Shown in pieces: positions 42,213 to 42,971 of a DNA stretch of 42,971 nucleotides. The notes beneath the pieces were generated by a model. That model searched no databases. It saw only the letters and a list, made by a program, of their open reading frames with translations, and was not told the origin of the DNA. The number at the start of each line of letters is the position of its first letter. Positions within the stretch are counted from its first letter, which is position 1. Origin of the DNA: an uncultured Erysipelotrichaceae bacterium (lineage in GTDB: Bacteria > Bacillota_I > Bacilli_A > RF39 > UBA660); NCBI GenBank assembly GCA_902797265.1, contig CADBSF010000045.1, forward strand, positions 1 through 42,971, given 5' to 3'. The position numbers and the translations under genes are program-made.

Positions 42213-42263
42213 TTGACAAAATCCAACAATTGTAGTATAATATGTGTACATTGATGGTATAAT
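42213..42263 (+). promoter_or_regulatory. Two tandem promoters
   Basis: TTGACA (42213-42218), 17 bases, TATAAT (42236-42241), a perfect SigA consensus; a second extended -10 TGGTATAAT at 42255-42263. The gene starts at 42290 with TTAGGGGGTT. Confidence 0.88.
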
Positions 42264-42289
42264 AGGCAACAAGTTTAGGGGGTTGAATT

Positions 42290-42709
42290 ATGAATAATAA
42301 TTATATATTTGAATACTTAGATGAAAATGATTTTAGAAAGAAAGAAAGGTCAGTAAGAAAATATAACATGCTTGCTTATAAGAAGTTAACCTTTACATAT
42401 TATCCAGAATTAAGAAAAGGAACCTTTTTAGGTAAGAAAGTAAAAGAAGATGTAAAAGCAAAAACGGAAAATTATGAATTACAATTACCTACTGATGAAT
42501 TATTTAAAAAAGTTCATGGTCCAATTATTTTACATTATACTGTTTACACAGAAAAGAATATTATCTTACTAACAAATATTACTCCAGAAGGTATATTAGA
42601 TGAAGGACATAGAGCAGAATTGTCTACTTATAAAGGAGTAATGATTTCTAAAACAAATCCAGAAAAGGATATGTTCAAAATTAATTTATTAAATATGTTA
42701 GAAAAATAG
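42290..42709 (+). CDS. Unknown small cytoplasmic protein
   Basis: 139 residues, basic, no TM helix or cysteine. A Lys-rich helix-like start (1-30) followed by an alternating strand region; LHYTVYTEKNIILLTNITPEG (about 84-104, shown here in part) suggests a small beta barrel. I recognise no family. Two promoters and a strong ribosome site suggest high expression. A terminator and two tRNA genes follow. Confidence 0.75.
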   Translation: MNNNYIFEYLDENDFRKKERSVRKYNMLAYKKLTFTYYPELRKGTFLGKKVKEDVKAKTENYELQLPTDELFKKVHGPIILHYTVYTEKNIILLTNITPEGILDEGHRAELSTYKGVMISKTNPEKDMFKINLLNMLEK

Positions 42710-42729
42710 AGGAAAGTCTTCTATTTTTT
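42702..42729 (+). terminator. Rho-independent terminator
   Basis: AAAAATAGAGGA / AAG / TCTTCTATTTTT (one G-U pair) with further T; the stop codon TAG lies inside the 5' arm. Confidence 0.85.
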
Positions 42730-42759
42730 TATTCTTTTTAATATTTTTATTTTTTTCTC

Positions 42760-42788
42760 TTGCAAGAGAATAGAAACTATGATATTAT
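42760..42788 (+). promoter_or_regulatory. Promoter of the tRNA genes
   Basis: TTGCAA (42760-42765), 17 bases, TATTAT (42783-42788) with TG before; transcription would begin within a few bases of the first tRNA. Confidence 0.65.
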
Positions 42789-42802
42789 TATTAAGTAACA
42801 AC

Positions 42803-42879
42803 GGACCCTTAGCTCAGTTGGTTAGAGCTTCCGGCTCATAACCGGGTGGTCACAGGTTCGAGTCCTGTAGGGTCCACCA
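42803..42879 (+). tRNA. tRNA with CAU anticodon, probably tRNA-Ile2 (lysidine type)
   Basis: 77 bases. Acceptor GGACCCT pairs with AGGGTCC, CCA is encoded. D arm TAGCTCAGTTGGTTAGAGC, anticodon loop CTCATAA, T arm ACAGGTTCGAGTCCTGT. It lacks the initiator marks (unpaired first base, three G-C pairs in the anticodon stem). As I recall, the sequence is very close to the Bacillus tRNA-Ile (CAU), in which TilS changes the C to lysidine; elongator tRNA-Met is the alternative. Confidence 0.93.
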
Positions 42880-42887
42880 AAAATAAT

Positions 42888-42971
42888 GCGAGTATGGCGG
42901 AATTGGCAGACGCGCTAGACTTAGGATCTAGTGTCCCAGACGTGCAGGTTCAACTCCTGTTACTCGCACCA
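42888..42971 (+). tRNA. tRNA-Leu (UAG anticodon)
   Basis: 84 bases, ending with encoded CCA exactly at the window edge. Acceptor GCGAGTA pairs with TACTCGC. Anticodon stem CTAGA / loop CTTAGGA / TCTAG gives anticodon TAG, reading CUN codons. The long variable arm (TGTCCCAGACG) is that of a class II tRNA. It lies 8 bases after the previous tRNA and probably belongs to a longer tRNA cluster. Confidence 0.96.

Noticed and set aside
42803-42879. Initiator tRNA-fMet
   Set aside because: The acceptor starts with a paired G, and the anticodon stem has no three consecutive G-C pairs as in initiators.
1-42971. CRISPR arrays, prophage, toxin-antitoxin pairs or defence genes
   Set aside because: I found no regularly spaced repeats, phage structural genes or paired small genes with such motifs.

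Overview
The window is AT-rich (by eye below 30% G+C) and reads as chromosome of a low-GC Firmicute/Bacilli-type bacterium. TGA is a stop (for example the ends of the genes at 11845-12393 and 17227-17964) and Trp is TGG, so the code is standard and not the Mycoplasma one. Signs of a Gram-positive envelope are many lipoproteins with a lipobox, three proteins with a sortase-like NPxT[G/N] C-terminal signal, an OatA-like O-acyltransferase and no outer-membrane genes. An uncultured gut lineage is my inference; the sequence does not prove it. Every intact gene lies on the + strand; the only minus-strand coding trace is a broken ISLre2-type transposase.

Layout. 1-214: the end of a radical SAM/SPASM enzyme cut by the window edge. 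610-1500: a propeller-like lipoprotein. 1501-1862: an IS remnant with a 12-bp inverted repeat. 1990-6070: an ABC ATPase plus a giant FtsX-type permease. 6450-8306: a DUF3592 protein, a LURP/tubby-like protein and a lipoprotein. 8386-20072: an envelope and secretion region with three surface proteins ending in an Ig/X2-like domain plus anchor (a lipase-like protein, a GH3 glycosidase and an unknown), mixed with a CDF metal exporter, a glutathione peroxidase, lipoproteins, a CmpB-type membrane protein and an XRE regulator with membrane helices. 20146-22269: a nucleoside phosphorylase, a duplicated promoter driving a broken reading frame, and a PlsC-like acyltransferase.

22274-27089 is a signalling block: a multi-TM hybrid histidine kinase and two GGDEF proteins, one with and one without an inhibitory RxxD site. 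27148-29654 is a tight operon of an MTA/SAH-deaminase-type amidohydrolase, thioredoxin and thioredoxin reductase. 29933-32622 holds membrane and lipoprotein unknowns. 32707-37550 appears to be an envelope polysaccharide region: two overlapping GT2 glycosyltransferases, a two-part unknown, and an acyltransferase-3 with one intact and one degenerate SGNH domain. 37587-37736 encodes a 49-residue protein with 13 cysteines that looks like a metallothionein. 38715-40390 is an ABC-2 exporter, 40405-41551 a PfkB sugar kinase overlapping an Smr protein, then two unknowns, and two tRNA genes (CAU and UAG anticodons) close the window.

Two regulatory signatures run through the window. Most transcription units start with an extended -10 box TGNTATAAT, usually without a clear -35. 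Many terminators have stems built around CTAG, and in several the gene's own TAG stop codon is part of the stem. I see no CRISPR array, prophage, toxin-antitoxin pair or classical defence island. The observations I find most worth checking are the X2 plus NPxT surface-anchor set, the tandem SGNH protein, the Cys-rich mini-protein and the promoter duplication.
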